From Amia ocellicauda (taxonomy: Eukaryota > Chordata > Actinopteri > Amiiformes > Amiidae): a DNA stretch of 64,000 nucleotides. The DNA lies in assembly GCF_036373705.1 (NCBI RefSeq), contig NC_089851.1:39981470-40045469 (forward strand). The letters are read 5' to 3'. A model generated the notes under the pieces. It had not been told where the DNA came from, did no database searches, and was given only the letters and a program-made list of their open reading frames with translations. Of the stretch, positions 21,751 to 33,840 are shown one piece after another. Each line of letters starts with the position of its first letter. Position 1 is the first letter of the stretch. The position numbers and the translations under genes were made by a program.

Positions 21751-23640
21751 CCTTTGAATCCTGCAGTAGCCAGAACCCCAGATACAAAATATTTGTAGAA
21801 ATTCATTTTTACTGCAATGGAATGTGCGGTGTTCATTTAACAACCTTATGATCTGTTTAAATTACTGTAATGATTATTCCTTTAAATATTCTGAAGAATA
21901 AGGGATGAAAATAAAAAACTTTATACTTTAAAGACAAATAGTAATTGGTCATTGAACAGAAATAACGTTATATGTCAACATATGTATATGAGTATATCCC
22001 TCCCTTTTTACAATACATGGCTGCGTTTTTATTTTATTTACACAAATGTTATTTGCTTTCAATATACTTATATTTATAGGGTTGCCACCTGGACAGAACG
22101 AGTCGAGTTTAAAATATATTTAAGATAATGATCAGCCGGTTGCATTTAATAATAGAAGGGTTACACATTTTCAGTCAGTGTTTAACCATCAGTACAGATA
22201 ATGCTTTCGATTTAAAATAGCAATCCATAAGAGTAAAGGTATGCACATTTCTGAGATGAATGAGCAATTACTGGAAATCAAAGACTATCCTTGAAAGACA
22301 AATAGCAATCGTGTAAAGGGCAATAAAATACAAATGCAGCGGGGAAGTGCAAAGGGGGTGCGGGGGGGGGGGGGTAAAACAAAGGTTATGTTGGCATAAC
22401 GTTATGTTAAATGAGCAATTAACACTGTAACAAGGGATACGTTGGTAATCAGTAACATCACAAGGGTTTGCACAGTTTTACATGAATATGTAATGATTTC
22501 TGACGCATATTTGTTGACATGTACACACTGACATTATTTTCACATAATCTTTATTGAACAGATCAAAGATGCTGATGAGGACTGCTTTCAAATCACAATC
22601 ACAAGACCCAGTCGCAATACCAGGTATTGACCAGCCGATGTCACTATGGAGAGACTGTATCGAGCAGTAAACCTTTTTCGGTACAGTAGCTTCAAATGGT
22701 TCAATGCTACGGAAAGCTTCGTTGCCCCCCATCACTACCTCCAACTCCCTCAGTGGCGCCTCACCACCCTCTCATATACCCCTGGTCATGTGACTCCCAC
22801 CCGCAATCGCAGCTCTCTTGCTACACACCCGGGGGAAGTCAACACAAGCATCCCTCCCTAGCCCAACACAATAACACCCCGCACGCACACAAGCCAGGAT
22901 TGCTACAATTGGAATAAATGCTCAAATGTTTTTTCCACCTGGACCACCTGGTCAAGATGAGAACCACCAACAAGAAGTGCATCAAGTGGTCCATGGTGCT
23001 TTTCTATTACATGACTGCAAAGACATGTTTTGCAAAGGTCTACCTCGGCTGTCACAAGCATTTCTGCCCAGAGTACAGAATGACACAAATACTGTGCTTT
23101 ACCTGTCTTCAGATCAGTGAAGAAATAACAGAAAAAACATGACTAGTTTGGTCCAAATAACTGCCCAAAACATACAAAACCATGTGGTTTTAAACAACTA
23201 ATTTGGCTGTGAATGTGGTGCAAATGTTCAAATTTATGCTAATTTTGGGGATATAAAACCATTTACTTGTGTTATAAAAGGCTGATTACAGAAAAAGTGT
23301 TACTGTGTAATTATTCCATCATTTCCAATTGGGGTACAAAAATGCCCTCTTTAGCGCTGTTAGGGGGCGAAGATGTTCACGCTTTCAAGGTGAGAATACA
23401 TTTATAATTATAGTTAATTGACTGTAAGGAGCTTTGAACAAATGCATTAAACAACATTTTATTGACAGACTACTATAGCCTACTTAAAAAAAATGCGTAT
23501 TACTGTTGGTGGAATCATGTTGTGTGTATTAATTTGATTTACTGAAATGTAGTGTTGTTCAGTTATTAACATGTATTAGACTATATAAGGTTACGGGAAT
23601 AGTCAAGCTATGCAACTTCTTACAGCCACAAATAAAATAA
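21751..23640. other. No gene; copy of unit A flanks (4640-5400 and 7440-8040)
   Basis: Collinear with unit A on both sides, but lacks the roughly 2 kb that in unit A holds the GACAATTCGTCCC array and the Tc1 element. A G-run (22361-22374) lies within it. Unrecognised open stretches near 22646-23142 mirror those at 7510-7743. Confidence 0.5.
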
Positions 23641-23679
23641 GCACGTACAGTAGTTTGATTAAGGGGAGGATTCATAATA

Positions 23680-23689
23680 TACGTCACTG
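23680..23689. promoter_or_regulatory. CRE-like site upstream of V6
   Basis: TACGTCACTG, the same site as upstream of V1, ending 92 bases before the ATG. Confidence 0.45.
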
Positions 23690-23781
23690 TGTCGGCAACT
23701 CCCAGTAACGTATTAAATTGTATAGAGCCATAAATGTTGAAGGCACAGTAATACACAAATACATATTTACCATTAGCAATT

Positions 23782-24224
23782 ATGATGCTGTATTGTATAG
23801 TGATACTTGTGTTTTCTCTCTTGATGGGTGAGTTTTTTTCTGTTTTCTGTCGTGACACATGTTATATTAATATATTATATATTTTAATTGTTAAGGTTTC
23901 TCTTCTCTTTTAGGAGACGTGATCCCCCAGATAACTCAATCTGAACCCTATATAATAGCTTCACTGGGAAACACTCAACTCGTGGAATGTGAACTTGGTG
24001 GTTCGCTGTCGTTCAGCAGTACAATCCTTCACTGGTACAGACAACGAGAGGGGAAAGCGATAGAAAGGATTTTATACCAACCAGCTGGAAAGGACGAAAA
24101 TATAAACGATCCCAATTTCAAGGAAAGGTTTGCAGCTGGAAAACAACAGCAAAAAAGCATCCTAATCATCTCAAGCGTTCAGCGGAGCGATGCTGCCACA
24201 TATTACTGTGCGTACTGGGATTCA
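23782..24224 (+). CDS. TRGV: TCR gamma V gene 6 (family 1), leader + V exon
   Basis: Exon 1 (23782-23827, MMLYCIVILVFSLLMG) ends at GTGAGT; exon 2 (23914-24224) follows TTTTAG. 119 residues with VECELGG (first Cys), LHWYRQREGKAIERILY and DAATYYCAYWDS. The leader and framework 1 (for example ITQSEPYIIASLGNTQL) differ clearly from V1, whereas everything from GGSLSFSS onward is the same apart from one Glu-to-Lys change. Frame open. Confidence 0.92.
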
Positions 24225-24262
24225 CACAGTTTTTATATTCAGCGGAAATCCTCACAATAACT
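24225..24262 (+). other. V6 recombination signal
   Basis: CACAGTT, 22-base spacer, ACAATAACT, identical to that of V1. Confidence 0.8.
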
Positions 24263-24409
24263 ACTCAAATGTCTAGTCAATCAAAATGTCAGAGAAACCT
24301 ACGTATCACATACTTGATCCCTGTCTGTTGCAGCCTAGACAAACTTCAGCTATAATTTTAACCACTAAAATCATTAATAACTACTACATACTGTTCATTT
24401 TGAGATTTA

Positions 24410-24579
24410 GGACCGGATTAAATCAAAACTTTGACCCACCGGCTAATAGAAAGCTACAGAACTGTACTCAATTTTTAGTAATATGCAACTTTCTTCTAAT
24501 CATAAATGTAACCGCTATGATGTATAGGTTTGTAGTTTTCTATTAGCAGGTGGGTCAAAGTTTTTATTTAATCCGGCCC
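24410..24579. mobile_element. Harbinger-like foldback MITE, unit B copy
   Basis: Duplicate of the element at 9311-9480 with the same TTA flanks; it arrived before the duplication or conversion. Confidence 0.7.
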
Positions 24580-25219
24580 TTAATCCCTGTATAATAAATA
24601 TGATTTTTGCCTATACATTAAAAGTCTCAGACACTTCTTCATCTGTATTAACCCATCTATTTAGCTCACATTCTCTAAAACATAAGATCACTACACTTTT
24701 AGAACATGTTACATGTACATGTAACACATTCCGTGTTTGTTCAAGGAGAACACAACTATTTACAAATTACAACCCAATGTGCACGTTGAATGCAATGTGT
24801 TTTCTCCATACACACTTGACTTAAAAAGACACATTGCATTGTGTTTTGGTGAATTTTAACACAACATTGTCGTCCTTGAACAAATAATGTTTTAAATGTA
24901 ACACATTAGTTCTAAGTGTTCTGTGATATGTTTCTCTGCCGCCGTTTCGGAAATAGAGAGAACCTGAAAATGTAACTATCTTGCAGCTGCAGCATGGGAT
25001 TTTGACTTGGTCCTTCTTCACGTAAAAAATAACAAATAAAAATAAAAATAAGCATGGTAAATATTTGACACTTCACCAAAAAATATCACTCTGAATTACA
25101 GAGCTCAATACTGTACGCTATTCACAAGTACTACTATTACCACGACTACTCTAATATTTCAACACCCTTATGAATAGCGGCTACACTGTTGCACTGGTGA
25201 GGCATTCACACACAATACC

Positions 25220-25259
25220 TGTCTCCTGAGATTGGTTTATAGATCTCTGCCATTTCCTG
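25220..25259 (+). promoter_or_regulatory. V7 upstream module
   Basis: Identical to the V2 module: CTGAGATTGG and CCATTTCCTG, ending 81 bases before the ATG. Confidence 0.55.
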
Positions 25260-25340
25260 TCATGATTCAAATTACCCACCCAAAAAGTACCAGTAGCACA
25301 GTAGTCCACACACACAAGCAACAATATCATACAAGAAAAC

Positions 25341-25794
25341 ATGTTCCTGCTTTCACACATCACTATTTATTCCGTTTTTATAGGTAAGGAAAATATAGTT
25401 TCTATCTGGGTCAATCAATCGATCTATTTGTATAATTGTATGTATTTTATCAATTGCACTTTCTGTCTTCATTTCAGTTGCTGTCGCAGCGCTGCATTTG
25501 GAACAAACAAAAATGACTTTGACGAAAATGGCGAACAGAACTTCTCGCATTACCTGCAAGTACGTGGGCTCAGATTTTCAAGGCACTTATATCCACTGGT
25601 ATCAGAAGAAAGAAGGTGAAGCTATGAGACGCATTCTGTATATACATACAGTGGATGTAGATCCTACATATGACCAAACCAATGACAAAGTAGTTTTCAA
25701 AGCCACCAAAAATACTAATGGGGAGAGTGATCTTATAATACACAAAGCACAAACCAGCCATTCCGCCACATATTTCTGTGCCTGCTGGGACTCC
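25341..25794 (+). CDS. TRGV: TCR gamma V gene 7 (family 2), leader + V exon
   Basis: Exon 1 25341-25383, exon 2 25478-25794. Its 120-residue product appears identical to V2, including the YFCACWDS end with the additional CDR3 Cys, and the intron also matches. Unless the two promoters differ, V2 and V7 double the dose of one receptor specificity. Confidence 0.92.
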
Positions 25795-25832
25795 CACAGT
25801 GACACAGATGTCAGTAAATCAGCACAGACCCC
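25795..25832 (+). other. V7 recombination signal
   Basis: CACAGTG, 22-base spacer, ACAGACCCC, as in V2. Confidence 0.75.
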
Positions 25833-26476
25833 TCAAAGGCCAATTTCCTTTAAATAACAGTAAACCCCACTCTAGTGTAGAAGTGGCGCAGGTGCTGCCA
25901 CAGAAATGTGTGAAACAAGAGGAATTAATGAATTAAAGGTGGGGGGGGATTAAAATATATTACAATACAATAAAACTCTACAGTTGTTTAAACTACCACT
26001 CACAGAGCAACAATTATAAAATGTAATGTGCGATGACACTGGTGAACATGCACGTATATACAGTAGCCACTATACATTTTATCCATGTTGTGCATTTTGT
26101 TAAAAAGGCTTACTCTGTGTTATTTAATATCCACTTAAACGATTTGTTCAGGAGATATGGTGCGATCTGTCCGTCTCCGGTCTGGACTCTGAAAATCGAT
26201 ACACCAGAAACTCTGGGTGAAAAAACAATAATACAAAAATAAACATAATAATCTAATCTTTGGGTCTACTTCAATGTATTTCCCCCTGATGGATATTATA
26301 CAAGTTATTATTTTCAATATGTAAACTACATATTCAGCAGCTACATTTCAAACTGACTCTGAACATGAGCATAGCCTTAGTAGTGGTTATTCATTTATCA
26401 GCTCAATCTACTGTTGAGATCTGACATCTTTCATATTTAGAGGAGTATATATGTATCAGTGAGGAAAACACCTCAT

Positions 26477-26519
26477 GCGTGGCCCTCTGCGATTGGTTGA
26501 CGTATCCGTCATTTCCTTT
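26477..26519 (+). promoter_or_regulatory. V8 upstream module
   Basis: Copy of the V3 module (GCGTGGCCCTCTGCGATTGG, GTCATTTCCTTT), ending 81-82 bases before the ATG. Confidence 0.6.
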
Positions 26520-26600
26520 CTGATCTCAAACAAAATGGTCGGGCATTTAAGCAAATTTAATTAAAGTCACACATGCAAAGCCCTACATGAACAAAAAAAC

Positions 26601-27034
26601 ATGATTCTCACTTCTTGCATATTATTCCCTTTGCTATTCCTGGGTAAGCCGATATTACATTTATTAATTTCTAAGGAGCACAAAGTATGCAGCTTAATAT
26701 TTTTTTTCTGTTTTTAATTGCAGCCGCTGAGACAGCAGTGACCCTGGAGCAGGATCAATTAACTGTGACGAAATCGAAATCTAAAACTGCCCGGATTAGG
26801 TGCAAAGTCTTTGGAACAGATGCCACCAGTGCAACCATCCACTGGTACCAGCAGAAAGACGGGGAAGCTTTGAAGCGAATTCTTTACATAGCTGGTGCAG
26901 CCCCTACGAAGGACCCAGACTTTATCAGCTCTACTTTCAGTGCTGACAAAAACTCAAAAGAGTCCAATCTTATCATTCAAAATGTACAACAGGAAAGCCA
27001 TTCTGCAACATACTATTGTGCCTATTGGGACTCT
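26601..27034 (+). CDS. TRGV: TCR gamma V gene 8 (family 3), leader + V exon
   Basis: Exon 1 26601-26643, exon 2 26724-27034. The 118-residue product equals that of V3; the only coding difference noticed is a silent GCC/GCT at the start of exon 2. After the signal heptamer the two copies agree for some 20 bases and then diverge, marking the edge of the homogenised block. Confidence 0.93.
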
Positions 27035-27074
27035 CACAGTGATACACAAACCATAGGCAGAATATACATAAACC
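27035..27074 (+). other. V8 recombination signal
   Basis: CACAGTG, 24-base spacer, ACATAAACC. The spacer differs from that of V3 in its last bases (GAATAT against GACTGT). Confidence 0.85.
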
Positions 27075-28965
27075 TTTTGATTTGATATTTTAATAATATT
27101 ATTTGAATCTAAGTAAAAAATCTCAATATATTGTTTCCTGGATTTTACTGTTAATAATAAGTTATTGATACAAATATTGATCAACATCTAAGAAAATTCT
27201 TACATTCTCTGAACTCACAGTATGGCTTTTTATATATCTTAAACTTTACCTTTTTAATGTCTAACACTAAAATATGATGTCTTTGACAACAGAAAGCTAT
27301 ACATCGTTTCTTAAAATTGTTTTACAATAGGACCCAAAACAACATTTCACTGTAGTCGGGTTCTTTGAAATTTGATACAAGCCTATTCTTGGCTCAGTCT
27401 CTGTTATTCTCTTGATTATGGTCAGCTCATTGGAATCCTGTACCCAGCAAATATAATGTTGTGAATCCATGTTCACACAGGTAAGTGGTTGCAAATTTGC
27501 AAAATCATATTTTGTGACCAGGTATCCTTCTGTGGGTGGGCAATCCAGAAGTCACTGATGGTCTTTGCTATTAATTTGCATTTACACGTGCTTTTACACA
27601 GCCAGACTTAAAGCCAAGTCTGAGGATCTTGCTACCAAAAGGGGCAAACCTTACCCACTGCAACTTGCCAATGTCTTCAGGAAAGTAATGATGTCAATTA
27701 TGTCAAGTTTGATCTTTTCTTTAAGAGAATCCCTGTTCCCTTCAAGAAAGGCAGAAAGTGCAGGTAACATGTCAAATTCCCCCACTAGCAGTCTGGAATG
27801 CCAAAACTGTAGGCATGCTATACATACGTCAATGGATGATTGCGGAGCCTGAACACTGGACTCCTGAAAGCAAACTTTGATAACCAGTTTGTATCAAGAC
27901 AGAGCCCTGAGAGGTCAGACTTACACCATATTTATGTATAGAACCCTGAATGAATAAATGAGAAAAAAGCATCATGAAGAGTCAAAGAAATCCAGAGAGA
28001 GAGAGATGAATTTCCAACCAAAAGGTTTTAATTACAAGCAGCTGCTCAGAAGAGGTTCGAGAGGCAATCTGAAGAACAGTCTTAAACCCCATTCCCACTG
28101 AAACAACTGACACCTGTTACAACACCTGGCAATTTGGCGGCTTTTTGTTGCCTGCAAGGTCTGTGTGAATGGGTTATTGCCGGCAATTTTCCAGCAATGA
28201 TCCCTATAGTCTAATGTGTGAATGCAGCAGGAAAATCATTTATGACGCGTCACGTTCTTGCGTAATCGACACAGTGCGTCCGCTACTGACGCACCCAAAG
28301 TGAACAGGGGCGCATTTTCGAGACCACCTTGAACAAGAACTTCATTCATTAAAGGTCATTAGAAATGGCGGAGGTTGAAAATAATATATTCGCAGCAATT
28401 CTGTGTTATTGATGAACCAACAGGTTGGCGTGTGTAATGCTAACTATTGTCACACATGTCAGATGTTTTATACCAATAAATCATACAAAATATATTCTCT
28501 CTATACAGGCAAGCGTGTGACCCCTCACACTGGGGTGGTTTCAGATGAAATCGGGTGGGTCTGTTTGCTGGGACACAATGTGTCCGTCACTGCGCTGCTG
28601 TCACTCTTGTGTACAAACTGTCAGCTCGCAACTCGGGGTCGTTTCCGTGATTCACTCAGATCATATTGCAGTAATAATAATAGTGAACTCGGTTCCTTTT
28701 GTATTAATAAAACACCAGATATTTACATTTTACATGATTAGTGCATATAAGAAATGGCAGCATACACATTTTGACTACTTCTGATACAACAAAATAATAC
28801 ATGTGTTTGTTCACGTTGTGCAGGATGTGCAGATCTGGCGATTGTCTGTATCATGAACACATCCAATATAAACACACTGTGTGCAGTTATTGAACACAGC
28901 AATAGGCTGCTATGCGGCATTTGTTTTTTGTCTTGCTTGGGGTTAGTGTGCGAATTGGGTTAGAC
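27075..28965. other. No gene recognised
   Basis: AT-rich DNA with a short block shared with 12140-12190. About 28080-28210 (AAACCCCATTCCC...GGCAATTT) pairs loosely in inverted orientation with 32540-32655 (...GCAATTTTCCGGC...AATGGGGCTTT), which may be two ends of a larger degraded DNA transposon; not proven. Open stretches at 27565-27852 and 28403-28784 are unrecognised. Confidence 0.35.
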
Positions 28966-29178
28966 CAGTGATTCTCAACCTGTGGGCCGTAGAGGTACTG
29001 CAGTTGGGCCGCAAAAATATATTTTTAAATGCTTGTAAAATAGGAATAAATTTGTTGTTAAAAAATATATAAGAATTAGGCCTGTCTTTGAAGGTCCGCT
29101 CGGTCTCCAGACCTTCGGAGGTTTTGAAGGTTTGTCACGTGACAACCACATCATTTGTTTTCTCTTGTTGATAGAAAT

Positions 29179-29301
29179 TGGCTGTATTCGAAACCACATA
29201 CTTCCTATACTACACGTACTACATACCAATATTTCGACATTACTGAAATGTTGGTATGTAGTACGTATAGTATGGGCAGTATGCGGTTTCAAATACAGCC
29301 A
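29179..29301. mobile_element. Foldback MITE (GGCTGTATT ends)
   Basis: About 123 bases, with arms of about 55 bases that start TGGCTGTATTCGAAACC and end GGTTTCAAATACAGCCA around a short loop near 29240. It lies within the hAT-like element, hence is younger or co-inserted. The two small ORFs across it are products of the palindrome. Confidence 0.7.
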
Positions 29302-29844
29302 TTGACTTCAGACTTCACTCGTAGTCTATCTACAGTAGAACATCTGATTTGTATAATGCCCATTACTTAAATAAAAGTTGTGGAATATAACAAAGTTAAA
29401 ACCCGTTGTGTGAGCAGGTATTGGACCAGATTAAATTTAAACAATGTATTTTGAAAATGTACGATTTTCTATCAGCATGTATGTGGACCACTCTGTGTTA
29501 TTCTGCATTATTGTTTCTTTATCTGCCATCGTGCAAAGTGTTGTGCAATATAATGCAAACGTAAAAAACTGAACAAATGTATTGAAAAACATCTGCTGTT
29601 TGGGATTTTTTGCTACATGCACAGAAGACACCCAAAAAGTTGAATGTAAGCTGTACAACTGAAAAGTGGTATATCACGGAGGAACTACCAATCTCCGGGA
29701 TCATTTCATCAATGTAAATTTAAATTAGTATGCATAATTTATTAGGATTAATGAGTCAATTGCAACGAACTGAAAGCAGCGCACTAACTGGAGATGATCC
29801 CGTGGTTAGTAAGCAGTTCTGAACTAAGTTCATTGCAATTTACC

Positions 29845-29845
<1 letters not shown>

Positions 29846-29908
<63 letters not shown>
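29846..29908. repeat. (ATT)n microsatellite
   Basis: About 20 ATT units. Confidence 0.95.
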
Positions 29909-29910
<2 letters not shown>

Positions 29911-31621
29911 CTGAAAAATATATAATGTTGACACAAACTGTAGAAGGGAGTCTTTTTCTTAAGTTAACCCAACTATTAAGTTTGCTGTGTTCCAGTGTCT
30001 TTCGTATTTACTACTTTCAGTATAGTTGTCTTTTTTTAATGTTACTGAACACTGGGGTTTATTCATCAAGGGTTTTACACGGTTTTAATACCGATTCGTT
30101 ATTTCTGACACTATTTTCTCTATTGAATAAAATACAAATTAAAGATAACATGTATACGTTACCACACATACCGTTTATTAAGAGTAACGTGCTTTTACTT
30201 GAAGGTTAACATGTTTCATGCAAGTTAAAACACGATTACTGTTCGACATAACACATTTTAAACTACCAAGGGGATGTTTCTATACACTTACTAGCTAATG
30301 TAACGTCATTGACATATTATGCAAATGTGTTTAAAGTATTTAAATGTATTAAAATAAATAGTTTTTTAATGGATTTTGTGGGTAGTGGGCCTCATTTATG
30401 ATGTTGATCAAGTTGGCCTTGGAATAGAAAAGGTTGGGAAGCCCTGGGTTAGAGTTTATGGAGGGTCCCTTAATCCTGGGGGGGTTACCAAAAAAAGTTT
30501 TATCTTCTTCATAATGACATTATCCTTCAAGAAAAGACATAAATACGTAAATAAATATCTTATAATATCTCTTTAAAATAACAACCATTGCAATGATTAA
30601 CATACATAAACAAAACAACCTATGTTTTTGTTTTTAATGTTCCTAGATTTCACAGTGATAAAATAAGGAAGATATGGTTTAGGTGACAATAACATAAAAC
30701 AAGTTGGACAAAGATTTATTTGCAGAGAACGCAAACAGATGACATGCAAATAGGCTGACATTAAATTAAAGAGTAGTGTAAACATTGTTTTCTCTTCAAT
30801 CATAATGAGGAGAAATTAATAACTTGATTAATTTGATTCAGAATTACGAAGTTTGCTCCATGTAACCGCGTTAGCATAGCTACCTATAATTGTCTGATAG
30901 ATAAGATTAAAAATAAATCAGCAAGCGGCTACAAACTAGTGTAAACAATTAACTCAGAGGAGAATGTGATATTTACACTCAGCTGGTGAAAACTTGAGAA
31001 GGTCCGAGATCCGGACCACAGCAACCTCTGAACAGAGGTCTGGACCTCGGAAACTGTATGCATATGAACACTTCAATACTTTTTATTTATTTATTTTGTA
31101 TATAAGACATAACTATATAGGCTACTTAGTGGTTAACATACTTAATCCCTTCCCCGTTATTGTTCAGAATAATAACAGTAAACACATTATTATTGTAGCA
31201 ACCTAACCTTTAAATGATCGCTGTTTAAATAAAAACATAAAAAGGAGAACTTTTCTAAAACAAAACTGGAGTTTATTGATCTTTTCAAGAGGTACCTCCA
31301 CGTTCCACCTTTCGGGCTAAGATTCGCATAAGCTCCACACATACCCGCCTCTCCCATTGACGTCAACTCGAGTTGGTCACCATGCCCTTATATATACCCC
31401 TATCAGGTGACTCCCTCCCGCCCGATCACCGCTCTGTACCTCCCAAACCCAACACAACAACACCGCACATGTAACACATTCACACTCATGCACACACAGA
31501 CCACAGGGTCCTTGAACTGACCCACCCACCCTGCATACACACTTTTACATCCTCCCCCCACCTTTGGGCTGCCCTACTGGCAATACACACAGACACCTGC
31601 CAGGATCGTTACAATATTATT

Positions 31622-31653
<32 letters not shown>
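31622..31653. repeat. (ATC)n microsatellite
   Basis: About ten ATC units. Confidence 0.9.
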
Positions 31654-31851
31654 TATAACAGTAGGGCTAATAATAATTATAATAGTAATATTATATCTTT
31701 TTGATTATTATGATTGTAGTTTGGATATATGCAAGTCAACAACATATTTTACAGTAAATGGGTTTTTGTCTTTGTGTCCAAGACAACAAAACCAAACAAA
31801 AACCCATCCCAGTTTGCGCTATGTTATCTGGACCCCTCTGTGGACCACAGT

Positions 31852-31894
31852 GCCGAGGTCCGGACCACTCGGTTGCTGTGGTCCAGACCTCGGC
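31852..31894. repeat. Hairpin, 17-base stem
   Basis: GCCGAGGTCCGGACCAC, a 9-base loop, then GTGGTCCAGACCTCGGC (16 of 17 pairs). Related GGTCCGAGATCCGGACC-type sequence occurs at about 31000-31050. Confidence 0.7.
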
Positions 31895-33840
31895 GCACAC
31901 AATGCTGCAGCCCGCACTGCTCCACTGTGTAACTGAGTCACAGAACTGCGAGTTAGCGCAGGTCCATGATGGGGACAAATTTACGTGCTCCCCACGTGCG
32001 TGTGTTTAGAACGCCACTGGAGAAGAAAAAACATAGAATCTGGAACACTGATGAGAATTGGAAGAAGCCAACAAAGTTGTATCTTGTCAGGGCATTCATT
32101 TCGACAAACAATAATATTTTTTGTCAATGAAATATTGGGACCCTCCAAGTTCAAAGTTTTCTCCCCAATTTGAACACTGCCTAGGGCAGCAGAATGTCCA
32201 GGGCCGGCCCTGTCAATATTCAATTGTTGTCAGATTACTGATGTTACTGTTAACAATAAGTAAATGAACAAATACAAACGCGCATGTTATCTTAACTGGT
32301 ATTGTTCTGGTATTCATTTTTGGGTGAAATTTGAAGTTCTAGAACTGAGACCTCCCAGTGTCACATTCAAGTTTTCCAGTCGAACCAAACGTAGTTATTT
32401 TGCCAAATGGATCAGGCCAACTCTTTCGTTGTCTCAGTTGTCTAGTCCGAACCAAACCACGTCTCCTCTCCCGAATCCACGAGCTTCTGTATCGTCTCGT
32501 TCCTACGGCTTTAGCGCTCTTGCCGGCAATCTCTGTTTTCTATGTGAATGGATCCTTGCTGGCACTTTTCTGGCATTCAAAGCCAATGTGAATGGGGTGC
32601 AACTGGATAAAAAGCAGGCGAATGTTGCCTGCAATTTTCCGGCATTTCAATGGGGCTTTAGAAAAGTTACAAAGTAAACACTTTTATGCAGACCAGACAG
32701 GAGAGAAAGATAACAGTGCCCACATGAGTGGAAATATGGTTTCTGCCTGACAACTCATATATAGCTAAACCAGAGGAAATTAAGGCATCCGTAATGGTTA
32801 ATATAAGGGGGGCTTGTTGAATGTATCAAGCCCAAATTGATGGAGAAAACTGGTTCTTATCAGGCCCTGTTCTTCTTGGTATCAGGGTTGAACTATAGCA
32901 CAGTACCACAGCACAGTGAGACAGTGAGACAGTGACCTTGTTTACACAGGGAAAGAAATGCGGTTGTTCTGTCCCTCCTGTCGGTACAACAAAATAAATG
33001 AGTGAAAAACTCTCCCAACAGAGGCCATAGGGCAATTCTTCCAAGCACTTAATTGATAAAAAAATGTAAAAGCAGAGCACTACATTTCTATTGTAATGCA
33101 ATAGTCAGGAAATCAAATCCGAATACGGCGGTTTTCATTCTGTCAAGCTAAGATGGTTATCTCAAGAAATTAGGACATCAGTAAGGAAATTAAAAACAAG
33201 GCAGGCTGGACAGTCCTGTAGGACACAAAGCCTAATCAGAAGTACCCTGTGTACAAAAACAAAAACTCAGAGAGTGAGATAAAGAGAGAAAGAAAGGGGG
33301 TGACACCATGGTGTACCAAATCGGGAAGTGGGCACAACCTGAGCCGAGGCATCACTGACCGCTACTGGGCCATTACCGTTTAGTGTAGATAGCCGGGCAT
33401 TAAAGTTCTTTAACCTGTCTCCCTCCGGCTCCTTCAGGGGCTCACTAGGTATTATCCTATCTCATAAGTGTTGATTGTGTAAGTTCTACATTACGGGGTT
33501 CCTAGGACAGACAACACAAAACAGACGAATGGGGTTCTGCAATGGCTTGTTCCCATTGTACACATAATAATTGAGTATTGTGTTTTCCTGCCCCCTTCTC
33601 ATGGGCCCAGGACCTGAAAAAAGGAAGAAACACTCATAGTATAATCAGTACATTGACACATTCTTGGAATAGATATCATTCAATTTGAACCTTTGAACAT
33701 TTGGTTGTGGTCACCCTCCTGTTGGAAGAGACAAAGTGAATGTCATTATTCACACATTCTTGTTTTTTTTAGTTTTTTTTTGTTGGGGGGGTTTCATAAT
33801 ATGATTTGAACAGCAAACCACCCTACCAGTAACACTTTCT

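Larger units (their letters stand above)
28966..30446. mobile_element. hAT-like non-autonomous element
   Basis: Left end CAGTGATTCTCAACCT and right end AGGTTGGGAAGCCCTG are imperfect inverted repeats (13 of 16). The flanks are GGTTAGAC (28958-28965) and GGTTAGAG (30447-30454), an 8-base target duplication with one change, as expected for hAT insertion. The 1.5 kb interior has no transposase. A foldback MITE and an ATT microsatellite are nested inside. Confidence 0.65.
30455..33840. other. No gene; mixed repeat-derived DNA
   Basis: Contains an ATC microsatellite, a 17-base-stem hairpin at 31852-31894, a CAGGGCCGGCCCTG terminus at 32193-32206 and C+T-rich stretches. Open stretches such as 31721-31936 and 32264-32677 overlap each other in several frames and lack recognisable domains. 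No V or J signal was noticed. Confidence 0.35.

Noticed and set aside
31721..32677. Several 60-140 codon ORFs on both strands
   Set aside because: They overlap in many frames around repeats and a hairpin and show no conserved motif.
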